From contig JAEZVB010000046.1 of the NCBI GenBank assembly GCA_023443285.1, positions 1 through 16,712 of the forward strand: a stretch of 16,712 nt of DNA. The letters run 5' to 3'. The DNA is from Bacillota bacterium (lineage in GTDB: Bacteria > Bacillota > Negativicutes > Sporomusales > Sporomusaceae). Made by a program: the position numbers and the translations under genes. Below, in pieces: positions 1 through 7,764 of the stretch (positions are counted from its first letter, which is position 1; each line of letters begins with the position of its first letter). The notes under the pieces were generated by a model. The model was not told where the DNA came from. It made no database searches and was given only the letters and a program-made list of their open reading frames with translations.

Positions 1-1263
1 GATAAACCTACCCGTCGTCTGGTTGCCAATCAAATCCGCATTGCCATGGGATTGGAGCCTAATAATTCTGAGGAAGTCATCAGTGAGTATGATGAAGAAG
101 CTCTTATGGGCATGGGCAGTGAGCCTGTTGTTATTGTCAACCTAGAAGCATGTGAAAACTGCCAAGGCGCTTCTTGTGAGAAAAACTGTCCTCTTGGCGC
201 AATTACGCGAGACCAACTGGGTCACCCTTCCATTGACAAAAATAAATGTGCAAATGATGGCTATTGTATTGACGCCTGTGAATTTGGCGCCTTAGCTGAA
301 AAATCCCAGTTTGTCCCGTTAATTAATCTACTTCGCCAAAATTCACATAAAGTGTATGCTTCAGTGGCACCCGCCTTTGCCGGTCAGTTTGGCCCTGAAG
401 TTACAGCCGGAAAGCTTCGTAGCGCGCTACTTAAACTGGGCTTCAATGAAATGGTGGAAACAGCGTTATATGCTGACCTAATCACCATAAAAGAAGCTTT
501 TGAATATGATGAACATGTTAAAGATGAACATGATTTTTTAATCACCAGTTGTTGCTGCCCTATCTGGATTAAATTAATCGAAAATAAATTTCCCGATTTA
601 ATGAGCCACATATCACCATCAGTATCTCCGATGATTGCCTCAGGACGAGTAATCAAAGAACTCGAACCTGAGGCTAAAGTAGTATTTATCGGGCCTTGCG
701 TTGCCAAAAAGTCGGAAGCACAGTTACCTGATCTCAAAGGTGCTATCGACTTTGTCCTCACCTTTCAAGAGCTGGAGACTATCTTTGAAGCGGCAAATAT
801 CAATCCTGAAACAGAATCGGATGAAGAAAATCCGGTAGCCTCCTGGGGTGGCCGGCTCTATGCCCGCACAGGCGGCGTCAGCGCTGCTGTAGGTACTACA
901 CTAGAAAAATTAATTCCTCGCCGGGCTGAAATGTTTAAACCAATTAAGGTTGATGGTATTCCTGACTGCACAAAACTTCTTGAGGAAATCCTAGCAGGCA
1001 AATTGCAAGCTAACTTTATTGAAGGCATGGCTTGTAAAGGCGGTTGCGTAGGTGGACCGGGACGACTTCTTTCCCCGGAAGAAGGTACCAAGCATGTTAA
1101 TGACTATGGCAATGCCGCGACTGCTCATACTCCAGTCGAAAACCCTCAGGTATATTCAATTCTCACCAAACTTGGTCATTATAGTGGAATGCCTGCTATG
1201 ACCGGTACAAGTAAAATGGCGGCCATTCTTGCCCGTAAACTTAGCACAAATCCTAAACAATAA
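1..1263 (+). CDS. [FeFe]-hydrogenase-family protein with N-terminal ferredoxin domain (5' end outside window)
   Basis: The reading frame is open from base 1 and the first ATG (46) has no ribosome binding site, so the gene starts upstream of the window. Numbering from that ATG, a two-cluster ferredoxin domain lies at about 30-85. Its first motif is complete (C36, C39, C44, C48), while the second reads C68-x2-D71-x2-C74-x3-C78, with Asp where Cys is usual. The hydrogenase catalytic domain follows with all three H-cluster signatures: L1 TSCCCPIW (167-174), L2 GPCVAKKSE (216-224) and L3 EGMACKGGC (326-334). All four H-cluster cysteines and the L2 lysine are present. The family interconverts protons and hydrogen with ferredoxin-type electron donors, usually in the cytoplasm. 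The extra Cys in L1 and Gly for Met in L2 resemble, as I recall, group B enzymes such as Clostridium pasteurianum HydIII rather than the classic group A. A sensory or redox role instead of bulk hydrogen metabolism cannot be excluded. Confidence 0.9.
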   Translation, partial: DKPTRRLVANQIRIAMGLEPNNSEEVISEYDEEALMGMGSEPVVIVNLEACENCQGASCEKNCPLGAITRDQLGHPSIDKNKCANDGYCIDACEFGALAEKSQFVPLINLLRQNSHKVYASVAPAFAGQFGPEVTAGKLRSALLKLGFNEMVETALYADLITIKEAFEYDEHVKDEHDFLITSCCCPIWIKLIENKFPDLMSHISPSVSPMIASGRVIKELEPEAKVVFIGPCVAKKSEAQLPDLKGAIDFVLTFQELETIFEAANINPETESDEENPVASWGGRLYARTGGVSAAVGTTLEKLIPRRAEMFKPIKVDGIPDCTKLLEEILAGKLQANFIEGMACKGGCVGGPGRLLSPEEGTKHVNDYGNAATAHTPVENPQVYSILTKLGHYSGMPAMTGTSKMAAILARKLSTNPKQ

Positions 1264-1394
1264 TAAAAACTTCAACTTTGAGTCATAAATATATTAATTT
1301 TTTTTAAAAAAAGCTGGTAAAAATGTGGAATACCGACTAAAATTTAATTATTCACGCAATATTTCTATCTTAATTATTAATAAGGGGGATTTGA

Positions 1395-2747
1395 ATGCCG
1401 ACACTTAATCCTGTAAAAATAACAGAAACTGTCCTGCGCGACGGGCATCAGTCACTAGCGGCAACACGGATGCGCACATCGGATATGCTGCCTATTTTAG
1501 AGCAACTTGATGAAATTGGATATTTCTCAATTGAAGCTTGGGGTGGAGCTACTTTTGACAGCTGCCTTCGCTTCTTAAATGAAGATCCCTGGGAACGTCT
1601 GCGTACACTTAAAAAATATTTGAAAAAAACCCCCATCCAAATGCTTTTACGTGGTCAAAATGTACTTGGCTACAATCACTATGCTGATGATGTCGTTCGC
1701 GAGTTTGTCAATCGTGCTGTTGATAATGGCGTAGGTGTAATTCGCATTTTTGATGCTCTTAATGATGTTCGCAACATGGAAGTTTCTATGCGAGCCGCTA
1801 AAGAGGCTGGCGCTCATGTGCAAGGTGCTTTTGTCTACACTATCAGCCCGTACCATAATAACGAGTCTTTTCTTAAGGTAGCCAAAGACCTTGTTAGCCT
1901 AGGTACTGATTCTATCTGTATTAAAGACATGGCTGGTCTGCTCGCTCCCTACAAAGCATACGATCTCATTAAAACACTTAAATCCGAAATCAACGTAACT
2001 ATTCACCTGCACACTCATTACACCAGTGGCATGGCTTCTATGACATACTTAAAAGCTATCGAAGCCGGTGTTGATATTATTGATTGTGCCCTTTCTCCTT
2101 TTGCACTTGCTTCCTCCCAGCCGGCTACAGAAGCCATGGTTGCGACATTAGAGGGTAATGAGCGCGATACCGGTCTGAATAAGGAAAAGCTGTTCCCAAT
2201 TGCCGACCATTTTAGAGGCGTCAAAAAACAGCTTGCTGAAACCTTCCATCTCAACACTAATATTGAAATTGATACTAAAGTGTTGTCTTTCCAAATTCCT
2301 GGCGGTATGCTCTCCAATCTCTTGAATCAAATGAAAGAACAAGGTATGGCCGATAAATTCCCTGAACTTATCGAGGAAATGCCTAAAGTCCGTGCTGAAC
2401 TAGGTTATCCGCCGCTAGTTACTCCAACTAGCCAGATTGTCGGTTCCATGGCAGCGTTCAATGTAATGCTGGGTCGCTATAAAGTCGTTCCGCGAGAAGT
2501 CAAAGATTTAGCCCGCGGCAAATACGGCCGCACCCCGGCGCCCATTGATCCCGAATTTTTACAGTCTCTGATAGGTAGTGACGAACTTATCACGCATCGC
2601 CCAGCTGATGATATTGAGCCCCAAATGGCAGCTCTCCGCCAGCAGCTAGCTGAAAAAGGCTACCCTAATGCATCGACTGAAGATGTACTGTCATATGCAG
2701 TATTCCCGGATGTAGCTCTTAAGTTCTTTGAAGCCAATAGAAATTAA
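1395..2747 (+). CDS. pyruvate carboxylase subunit B / oxaloacetate decarboxylase alpha-type carboxyltransferase, no biotin domain
   Basis: This 450-residue protein belongs to the biotin-dependent carboxyltransferase family that moves CO2 between carboxybiotin and pyruvate/oxaloacetate. The N-terminal TIM-barrel domain carries the family marks: RDGHQS with the metal ligand D16, K177 in CIKDMAG (the lysine that is carbamylated in relatives), and H206/H208 in HLHTHYTSG. The conserved PYC/OADA domain follows from about 280. The protein stops near residue 450 with no biotinyl MKM motif, so the carrier protein and biotin carboxylase must be encoded elsewhere. The start is set by a GGGGG ribosome binding site (1384-1388) just before the ATG. 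It lies 131 bases after the hydrogenase-like gene and ends in a strong terminator. Pyruvate carboxylase subunit B and oxaloacetate decarboxylase alpha cannot be told apart from this sequence alone. No membrane subunits of a sodium-pumping decarboxylase are adjacent, which favours a soluble anaplerotic role. Confidence 0.88.
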   Translation: MPTLNPVKITETVLRDGHQSLAATRMRTSDMLPILEQLDEIGYFSIEAWGGATFDSCLRFLNEDPWERLRTLKKYLKKTPIQMLLRGQNVLGYNHYADDVVREFVNRAVDNGVGVIRIFDALNDVRNMEVSMRAAKEAGAHVQGAFVYTISPYHNNESFLKVAKDLVSLGTDSICIKDMAGLLAPYKAYDLIKTLKSEINVTIHLHTHYTSGMASMTYLKAIEAGVDIIDCALSPFALASSQPATEAMVATLEGNERDTGLNKEKLFPIADHFRGVKKQLAETFHLNTNIEIDTKVLSFQIPGGMLSNLLNQMKEQGMADKFPELIEEMPKVRAELGYPPLVTPTSQIVGSMAAFNVMLGRYKVVPREVKDLARGKYGRTPAPIDPEFLQSLIGSDELITHRPADDIEPQMAALRQQLAEKGYPNASTEDVLSYAVFPDVALKFFEANRN

Positions 2748-2757
2748 TCTGATAATA

Positions 2758-2807
2758 TAAAAAAATACCCTGTCAATCCCCACACCGCGGGATTACAGGG
2801 TATTTTT
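2758..2807. terminator. bidirectional intrinsic terminator between converging genes
   Basis: The arms AATACCCTGT and ACAGGGTATT extend inward through AATCCC/GGGATT with one bulged C. The hairpin is flanked by an A-run on the left and a T-run on the right. It sits between the stop of the carboxyltransferase gene (2747) and the stop of the convergent kinase gene (2815), so it can serve both strands. Confidence 0.9.
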
Positions 2808-2814
2808 CTTGGAC

Positions 2815-4482
2815 TTAATGTTTTTCAAAACAGGACTTACCGATAAACTCGCGTAGTATTGAATTATGCGGAATCTCATCATCTTCCACTGAATCAAAAT
2901 ACTCCAGAAAATTTAATAGCCGCTTTGCTTCAGAATACTCTGGGTCTTGGCTGGTAACTTTTCTCAGAAGTGGATCAGCATATTTTTTTAATACTGCCAA
3001 TTCATAAATAAGCGCTGAATTAAACATGAGATCAGCTTGCTCCTGAAAAGGAAAGATATTGCGTTCTTCCCCACGGCGAACAGAATTCCACATTCTAAGC
3101 GTCATAAGCGCATCATGCGAACGAAATTGACTATCGCGAACAATCCTGCGGATAAGACGGGCATCTGTAGTCGGGATACGGTTATGACTGTCTATGGATA
3201 GTTGCGTTAATGCACTAATATATATCTTTATTTTGCAGTGACGGGGAACAGCACTTGTCAACCGTTCATTAAGGCCATGGATGCCCTCAATAATAAGCGG
3301 CTGGCCTTTATCTACTTTAATCCGGTGACCCCGGTATTCCCGCTTTCCTGTTAAAAAATTATAGGTAGGCATCTCAACTTCTTCGCCCGCTAAAATTCTA
3401 GCCAAATGAGAGTTAAACAATTCTAGATCAACAGCTTCAATAGCCTCAAAATCATATTCTCCTGCTTCATCAACCGGTGTTTTATCTCGGTCAACAAAGT
3501 AATCATCCAAAGAAACCGGGACTGGCCATACACCATTAACTCGTAATTGAATATTAAGCCTTTGTGCGAAAGTTGTTTTGCCGGAGGAAGAAGGTCCCGC
3601 TACTAATATTACTCGTACCTCATTACGATGAGAGGATACAAAATCGGCGATTTGTGCGAGTTTTTTCTCATGTAATGCTTCCGCTACCCGAATAATATCA
3701 CTAATTCCCCCTGTTTCAGTACGTTCATTCAAGGTAGCCACATAACCACAGCGCAAGATATTACCCCATTCAGCTGCCTCCTGGAACACTCTAAACAGTT
3801 TGGGGTTCTCGTTAAACTGAGGCAATTCATTAGGATTATCCTTTTCAGGTAATCGCAAAATAATACCTGGAGGATAATTTTTCAATTCAAACACCTTTAA
3901 ATCACCAGTAGATGGTGTCATTGTCCCATATAAGTAGTCATATACCTGGCCACAATAATAGATACTTACTTTTTCACGATCAAGTTGCTCCAGTAGGCTG
4001 ACCTTCTCCATGCGTCCAGATGCCCTGAATAGTTCAATTGCCTCACGTTTAGGCAGCGTCTTTCGTACAATAGGCCGATTCTCACGTATAATTCGATGCA
4101 TTTGCTGGGCAAGTTGCTCAATATCCTCAGGCGTTACATCCCGCCCATGATGAAGCTCGCAGTACAAGCCTTTACTCAAAGAATGCTCTACTGTAACTTC
4201 GCAACCAGGAAACAATTCCTGTGCGGCAACAATCATAATTAGTGTTATACTTCGTTGATAAACCTTCATCCCATCACTGCTACGAAGATCGATAAAATCT
4301 ATTTTACTATCTTGTTCTAGTACATTCTGCAAATCTTTAATTTCGTTGTTGACTTTGGCTGCCACTATTGGTGTTGTATACCTATGTGCCGCATCTCGAC
4401 TAAGTTCCAGTAGAGTTACACCGCTGGCATATTCGCTAGTACGCCCATCAGAAAATGTGATAACAATTTTCCCTGTCACCAA
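2815..4482 (-). CDS. TGS-domain nucleoside (uridine kinase-like) kinase
   Basis: This 555-residue protein has three parts. An N-terminal TGS domain (about 4-65) is followed by a threonyl-tRNA-synthetase second-additional-domain-like region (about 75-210, with ELHHGRDVTPEDIEQL). The C-terminal phosphoribulokinase/uridine kinase domain has the P-loop GPSSSGKTT at 296-304, VSLDDYF near 324, and a conserved RRIVRD basic segment. Proteins of this architecture occur in many Firmicutes and Thermotoga and are annotated as nucleoside or uridine kinase; the true substrate is not visible here. The start is non-ATG. TTG (4482) and GTG (4479) are adjacent, preceded by a run of seven G (4487-4493); the GTG has the better spacing to it. 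The gene is likely monocistronic: it has its own promoter-like sequence at 4529-4557 and a terminator on each side. Confidence 0.85.
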   Translation of the reverse strand: MVTGKIVITFSDGRTSEYASGVTLLELSRDAAHRYTTPIVAAKVNNEIKDLQNVLEQDSKIDFIDLRSSDGMKVYQRSITLIMIVAAQELFPGCEVTVEHSLSKGLYCELHHGRDVTPEDIEQLAQQMHRIIRENRPIVRKTLPKREAIELFRASGRMEKVSLLEQLDREKVSIYYCGQVYDYLYGTMTPSTGDLKVFELKNYPPGIILRLPEKDNPNELPQFNENPKLFRVFQEAAEWGNILRCGYVATLNERTETGGISDIIRVAEALHEKKLAQIADFVSSHRNEVRVILVAGPSSSGKTTFAQRLNIQLRVNGVWPVPVSLDDYFVDRDKTPVDEAGEYDFEAIEAVDLELFNSHLARILAGEEVEMPTYNFLTGKREYRGHRIKVDKGQPLIIEGIHGLNERLTSAVPRHCKIKIYISALTQLSIDSHNRIPTTDARLIRRIVRDSQFRSHDALMTLRMWNSVRRGEERNIFPFQEQADLMFNSALIYELAVLKKYADPLLRKVTSQDPEYSEAKRLLNFLEYFDSVEDDEIPHNSILREFIGKSCFEKH

Positions 4483-4528
4483 AAGGCCCCCCCATTATGC
4501 ACAAAATATTAAGCAATATATTCATTGT

Positions 4529-4557
4529 ATTATCAATCTTTATATCTAAATATTCAA
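4529..4557 (-). promoter_or_regulatory. putative sigma-A promoter of the nucleoside kinase gene
   Basis: On the minus strand TTGAAT (4552-4557) and GATAAT (4529-4534) are separated by exactly 17 bases. They lie about 50 bases upstream of the kinase start and downstream of the terminator at 4601-4640. The surroundings are AT-rich, so chance matches are possible. Confidence 0.45.
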
Positions 4558-4600
4558 CTATCTTGACTTAAGTTCCTGCTACAGCTGCCGCTACTATGTG

Positions 4601-4640
4601 AAGAAACCTGACAACAGCGATTGCTGTCATCAGGCTTCTT
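4601..4640 (-). terminator. intrinsic terminator of the small membrane protein gene
   Basis: The hairpin arms AAGAA-CCTGA-ACAGC and GCTGT-TCAGG-TTCTT pair with one A/C mismatch and a small symmetric internal loop around GATT. On the minus strand the right side ends in TTTCTT, about 12 bases after the stop of the 4652-4828 gene. The tail is not a pure T-run, but the opposite strand also ends in a T-rich stretch, so it may act both ways. Confidence 0.65.
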
Positions 4641-4651
4641 TCCTTCCCCAC

Positions 4652-4828
4652 TTAGCGCAGCATTTTTATTAAGCGATAAGCAATAATCGGCAACGGTGCT
4701 CTTCTTACGGCCAAACGCAATCCTAATCCCACAAGAAATATAGATCCTAAGATATGAACAATCCAAAACCCTGTGTGTGGAAACTTAAGTGTTGTATTAT
4801 TAATGAGGTTACGGTGATAGCAGCGCAT
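4652..4828 (-). CDS. small single-pass membrane protein of unknown function (58 aa)
   Basis: The start is fixed by a textbook AAGGAGGT ribosome binding site (4837-4844) lying 8 bases before ATG 4828. The frame stays open further upstream to a non-ATG start at 4864, but that start would lie upstream of this site. The protein has a short N-terminal stretch with Arg/His/Asn, then one hydrophobic segment (roughly residues 20-38, FWIVHILGSIFLVGLGL). A basic tail follows (RLAVRRAPLP...YRLIKMLR). By the positive-inside rule the Arg/Lys-rich C-terminus would face the cytoplasm. It stands alone between two terminators (4601-4640 and 4928-4950), so it is its own transcription unit. I do not recognise the family. 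The ribosome binding site and terminators make it a real gene rather than a chance frame. Confidence 0.7.
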   Translation of the reverse strand: MRCYHRNLINNTTLKFPHTGFWIVHILGSIFLVGLGLRLAVRRAPLPIIAYRLIKMLR

Positions 4829-4927
4829 TAATATCAACCTCCTTGTAGCTAGTATTTCCCACACCTTTTCAATCGAGCAATGGTAATTATTACACTCTTA
4901 GCCAACACCCAAAACATACATAGACGC

Positions 4928-4950
4928 AAAAAACGAGATTACCTCGTTTT
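4928..4950 (-). terminator. intrinsic terminator after the aminotransferase gene
   Basis: The 8-bp stem AAAACGAG/CTCGTTTT encloses the loop ATTAC. On the minus strand it is followed by a run of six T. It lies about 80 bases past the aminotransferase stop and ends the asnS-aminotransferase unit. Confidence 0.75.
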
Positions 4951-5030
4951 CCCACAATAATTGGAGTTTGATCTCTCTCAATCATTGCGGCAACCGCAGC
5001 AATCTCGTCAATTTCTGTTACTAAGTGGTT

Positions 5031-6278
5031 TTATTTATCTACGGCCGCCATTGCCTGAGCCATTTTAGCAGCCATACCAGTAATTTTTTGGGATGAAACA
5101 GCACATACGGCAATCCGAATTCCTTTGCCAAGCGGTACAGCAAAGATATGATCCTCATGCAGCTTATCGCACACGGCGTCCGGATTATTAGCTGGAACAG
5201 TGATGAAGAAACCAGCTATATATGGCAGCATATGAAGGTTAGCTGCCTTAGCCTCACGCACAAAGATATCCGAACGTTCACGGATAAGAGCATAGTAGCC
5301 ACTGCGTTCTTTTTCAACTTGCGCCATTATGGCCTTGTCATTATAAATGGTAGCTAAAAGGTGCATAACACCACGATTGATATTAGACCAGGTAGCCCGG
5401 CTGGTGAACTGGTTAATATCAGCAAACTCCTGAATGACGTCCTTATTTGAGGAAACACCAATCATCGCACCTGTACGCTGGCCATACATGGTATAACCCT
5501 TAGACATGCTAAAAGCCAGAATGATAAGCACATTGTCAGGCAAATTACTGAACTTTTTCATAAATGCACGGCACTCATTTTTCTCGCCGGCATAATCAAG
5601 ATACGCAATATCAACTAATAGAACCAGGCGCTTAGATTGATCTTTGGCAGCAGTTTTAACAACATCTAATACACTGTCCCAATCGCTATCACTTAAACTA
5701 AAACCAGTAGGATTATGGGCAGGAGTATTGATGATGGTTACCAGATTATTTTGTTTAGTCAATAATTCAGTGACTTTACTTTCAAAGGATTTAATATTAA
5801 AGTTTTGTTTCTCATCAAATAAAGTATATGTATCGAGCTTGCGCAAAGCATCCTGGCATAGTACTTTATATGGACCCCAATACCAGTCAGAAGTTAGCAG
5901 CGTGTCACCAATCTCGGTGTAATTTGCAATAGTATGGTGGATTACCCCTGAACCACCAGAAGTAGCTACTGCGCTGGTGAAAGCTTCCGGACGATTATCC
6001 CCAAAAGACAAATTCGTGGCAGCTTCCAAAAAATCGGGCAAGCCAGCAATAGGCGCATAGTTAATAACTTCATTAATTGGCAGACTACGATAAACCTTTT
6101 CAACTGTAGGTAAACATACTAATGCTTCGTTATCATCCAAAATTGCGCCAATAGTAGCGTTAACAACCTTATCTTTCCCATATTGAGCAGCATCCTTATT
6201 AGCAGCTGCCGAGGCTCCAAAGATTTTGTCAGTTGCAAATTTACCCTTTGCGTGTGTTGCGGCAAGACTTAATGTCAT
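5031..6278 (-). CDS. class I aminotransferase (aspartate/aromatic type, PLP-dependent)
   Basis: This 415-residue fold-type I PLP enzyme moves the amino group between an amino acid and a 2-oxo acid. Visible family residues are N189 in NTPAHNPTG, D223 and Y226 in VDIAYLDYAG, the Schiff-base lysine K260 in FSMSKGYTMYGQRTG, the phosphate-binding R268, and the substrate carboxylate-binding Arg near 388 (GIRIAV). The MYGQRTGAMIG arrangement and the WYWGPY segment (about 132-137) recall the aspartate/tyrosine (subgroup I-alpha) enzymes of enteric bacteria and eukaryotes. Substrate choice between aspartate and aromatic amino acids cannot be decided from this. A G-rich ribosome binding site (TAGGGGGAG) precedes the ATG. 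The gene begins only 27 bases after asnS on the same strand with no terminator between, so they are probably cotranscribed. An aspartate-type aminotransferase next to asparaginyl-tRNA synthetase is a sensible pairing. Confidence 0.9.
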   Translation of the reverse strand: MTLSLAATHAKGKFATDKIFGASAAANKDAAQYGKDKVVNATIGAILDDNEALVCLPTVEKVYRSLPINEVINYAPIAGLPDFLEAATNLSFGDNRPEAFTSAVATSGGSGVIHHTIANYTEIGDTLLTSDWYWGPYKVLCQDALRKLDTYTLFDEKQNFNIKSFESKVTELLTKQNNLVTIINTPAHNPTGFSLSDSDWDSVLDVVKTAAKDQSKRLVLLVDIAYLDYAGEKNECRAFMKKFSNLPDNVLIILAFSMSKGYTMYGQRTGAMIGVSSNKDVIQEFADINQFTSRATWSNINRGVMHLLATIYNDKAIMAQVEKERSGYYALIRERSDIFVREAKAANLHMLPYIAGFFITVPANNPDAVCDKLHEDHIFAVPLGKGIRIAVCAVSSQKITGMAAKMAQAMAAVDK

Positions 6279-6305
6279 GCTAATCTCCCCCTATTTCTTT
6301 TTAAT

Positions 6306-7598
6306 TCAAGGATACATTTTATGCAGCATGCGCGGAAATGGAATGGTCTCGCGAATGTGCTCAAGACCACATATCCAGGCAACGGTCCGCTCAAGACCAA
6401 GACCAAAGCCGGAATGCGGTACTGTACCAAACCGTCGTAAATCAAGATACCACTCAAATGCCTCTTGTGGCAGGTTATGCTCGGCAATCCGCTGCTTTAA
6501 TAATGACAAATCATCAATACGCTGACCACCACCGATGATTTCGCCATAGCCCTCAGGAGCTAGCAAATCGGCGCCTAACACTACCTCTGGATTATTGGGA
6601 TCAGGTTTCATATAAAACGCTTTGATTGCGGTTGGATAACGGTGTACAAATACCGGCGCATTAAAGTGACTGGAAATAATCGTTTCATGAGGTGCGCCGA
6701 AATCATCTCCCCAGGTGAATTCTTCACCTGCTTGCTTAAGAATTTCAACAGCCTCTGTATAGCTAATTCGCGGAAACGGCAGCGTAATGGCTTTCAGTTT
6801 TTCAACATCCCGTTCCAGTGTCTTAAGCTCATTTGGACACTTTTCAAGAACACGCTTAATAACATAACCTAGCATTTCTTCTTGGAGCTTCATATTATCT
6901 TCAAGGTCAAAAAAGGCCATTTCAGCTTCAATCATCCAAAATTCCAGCAGATGCCTGCGTGTCTTAGATTTTTCAGCTCGGAAAGTTGGGCCAAAACAGT
7001 ATATGCGTCCTAGCGCCATAGCGTTAGCCTCACTATATAGCTGACCACTTTGGGACAAATAACCCTTTTCGCCATGATAATCAAGTTCAAATAAATTGGT
7101 AGTACCTTCACAAGCAGCCGGCGTGATAATAGGCGCATCGGCTAAGACAAAATCATGTTCATAAAAAAAATTTCTAAGTGCATGTTCAATCTCAGAGCGG
7201 ATACGTAGTACTGATGCCTGTCGCGGAGTACGAATCCAAAGATGGCGATTCTCCGCCAGAAAATCTACTCCATGCTCTTTATGCGTAATAGGATAATCTT
7301 CAGCAATACTGATAATCTCTAAGTCAGTAACTTGCATTTCATAGCCGCCTACAGAGCGTGACTCCTCACGCACCAAACCGGTTACTTTAACAGCACTTTC
7401 CTGCGTTAACCTCTTAGCGTCAGCAAAAAGGGTTTCTCCTACTTCCTGTTTAACAACAACCCCTTGCATCATTCCTGAACCATCCCTAATTATAAGAAAA
7501 GTTATTTTGCCGGAAGAGCGCTGATTGTAAATCCAGCCTTGCACAGTCACTTGTTCGCCAATATGGCGAAATAAGTTTTTTATAAGTGCTATTTCCAC
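6306..7598 (-). CDS. asnS: asparaginyl-tRNA synthetase
   Basis: This class II aminoacyl-tRNA synthetase charges tRNA-Asn with asparagine in the cytoplasm. The N-terminal OB-fold anticodon-binding domain (about 1-100) contains VTVQGWIYNQRSSGKITF. The catalytic domain has class II motif 2 (FGPTFRAEKS ... RHLLEF, about 202-220) and motif 3 (GLGLERTVAWICG, about 399-411, then the PFPR end). The AsnRS-type EFWMIEAEMAF follows motif 2. I chose the GTG at 7598 because AAGGAGGG lies a proper distance before it. The frame extends 14 codons upstream to a non-ATG start at 7640, but that start would lie upstream of the ribosome binding site. The resulting 430 residues fit bacterial AsnRS. I see no T-box leader upstream. 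The gene leads a two-gene unit with the aminotransferase. A TATAAT-like box occurs at 7695-7700 on the minus strand without a good -35. Confidence 0.95.
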   Translation of the reverse strand: MEIALIKNLFRHIGEQVTVQGWIYNQRSSGKITFLIIRDGSGMMQGVVVKQEVGETLFADAKRLTQESAVKVTGLVREESRSVGGYEMQVTDLEIISIAEDYPITHKEHGVDFLAENRHLWIRTPRQASVLRIRSEIEHALRNFFYEHDFVLADAPIITPAACEGTTNLFELDYHGEKGYLSQSGQLYSEANAMALGRIYCFGPTFRAEKSKTRRHLLEFWMIEAEMAFFDLEDNMKLQEEMLGYVIKRVLEKCPNELKTLERDVEKLKAITLPFPRISYTEAVEILKQAGEEFTWGDDFGAPHETIISSHFNAPVFVHRYPTAIKAFYMKPDPNNPEVVLGADLLAPEGYGEIIGGGQRIDDLSLLKQRIAEHNLPQEAFEWYLDLRRFGTVPHSGFGLGLERTVAWICGLEHIRETIPFPRMLHKMYP

Positions 7599-7740
7599 CC
7601 AATGCCCTCCTTTTTTATAAACTATATATAAAGTATGCATATGCTATTAAATGGTGGATGATTATGGTTATTATGTACTTATTCTGGCTACATCATTATA
7701 TTTCCTTTTAAAAATTGCTAAAAACTAGTTTTTTTAATAG

Positions 7741-7764
7741 AAAAAGCAGGCTTTCGCCTACTTT
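7741..7764 (-). terminator. intrinsic terminator of the spore protein gene, touching its stop codon
   Basis: The arms AAAGCAGGC and GCCTACTTT pair with one mismatch around TTTC. On the minus strand the stem is followed by a T-run. The stem starts within the stop codon of the spore protein gene (7763-7765). Confidence 0.7.

Noticed and set aside
4554..4766. 70-codon minus-strand frame
   Set aside because: It overlaps the better supported 58-codon gene in another frame and runs through the terminator hairpin at 4601-4640, with no ribosome binding site.
4975..5010. Possible hairpin ATTGC...GCAAT downstream of the aminotransferase
   Set aside because: Two competing short pairings and no T-run; the clean terminator is at 4928-4950.
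7599..7640. 14-codon extension of AsnRS
   Set aside because: Its non-ATG start lies upstream of the AAGGAGGG site that serves GTG 7598, and the added residues do not look like AsnRS.
7599..7740. T-box leader before asnS
   Set aside because: No T-box sequence (AGGGTGGNACCGCG type) or antiterminator/terminator pair is visible on the minus strand.
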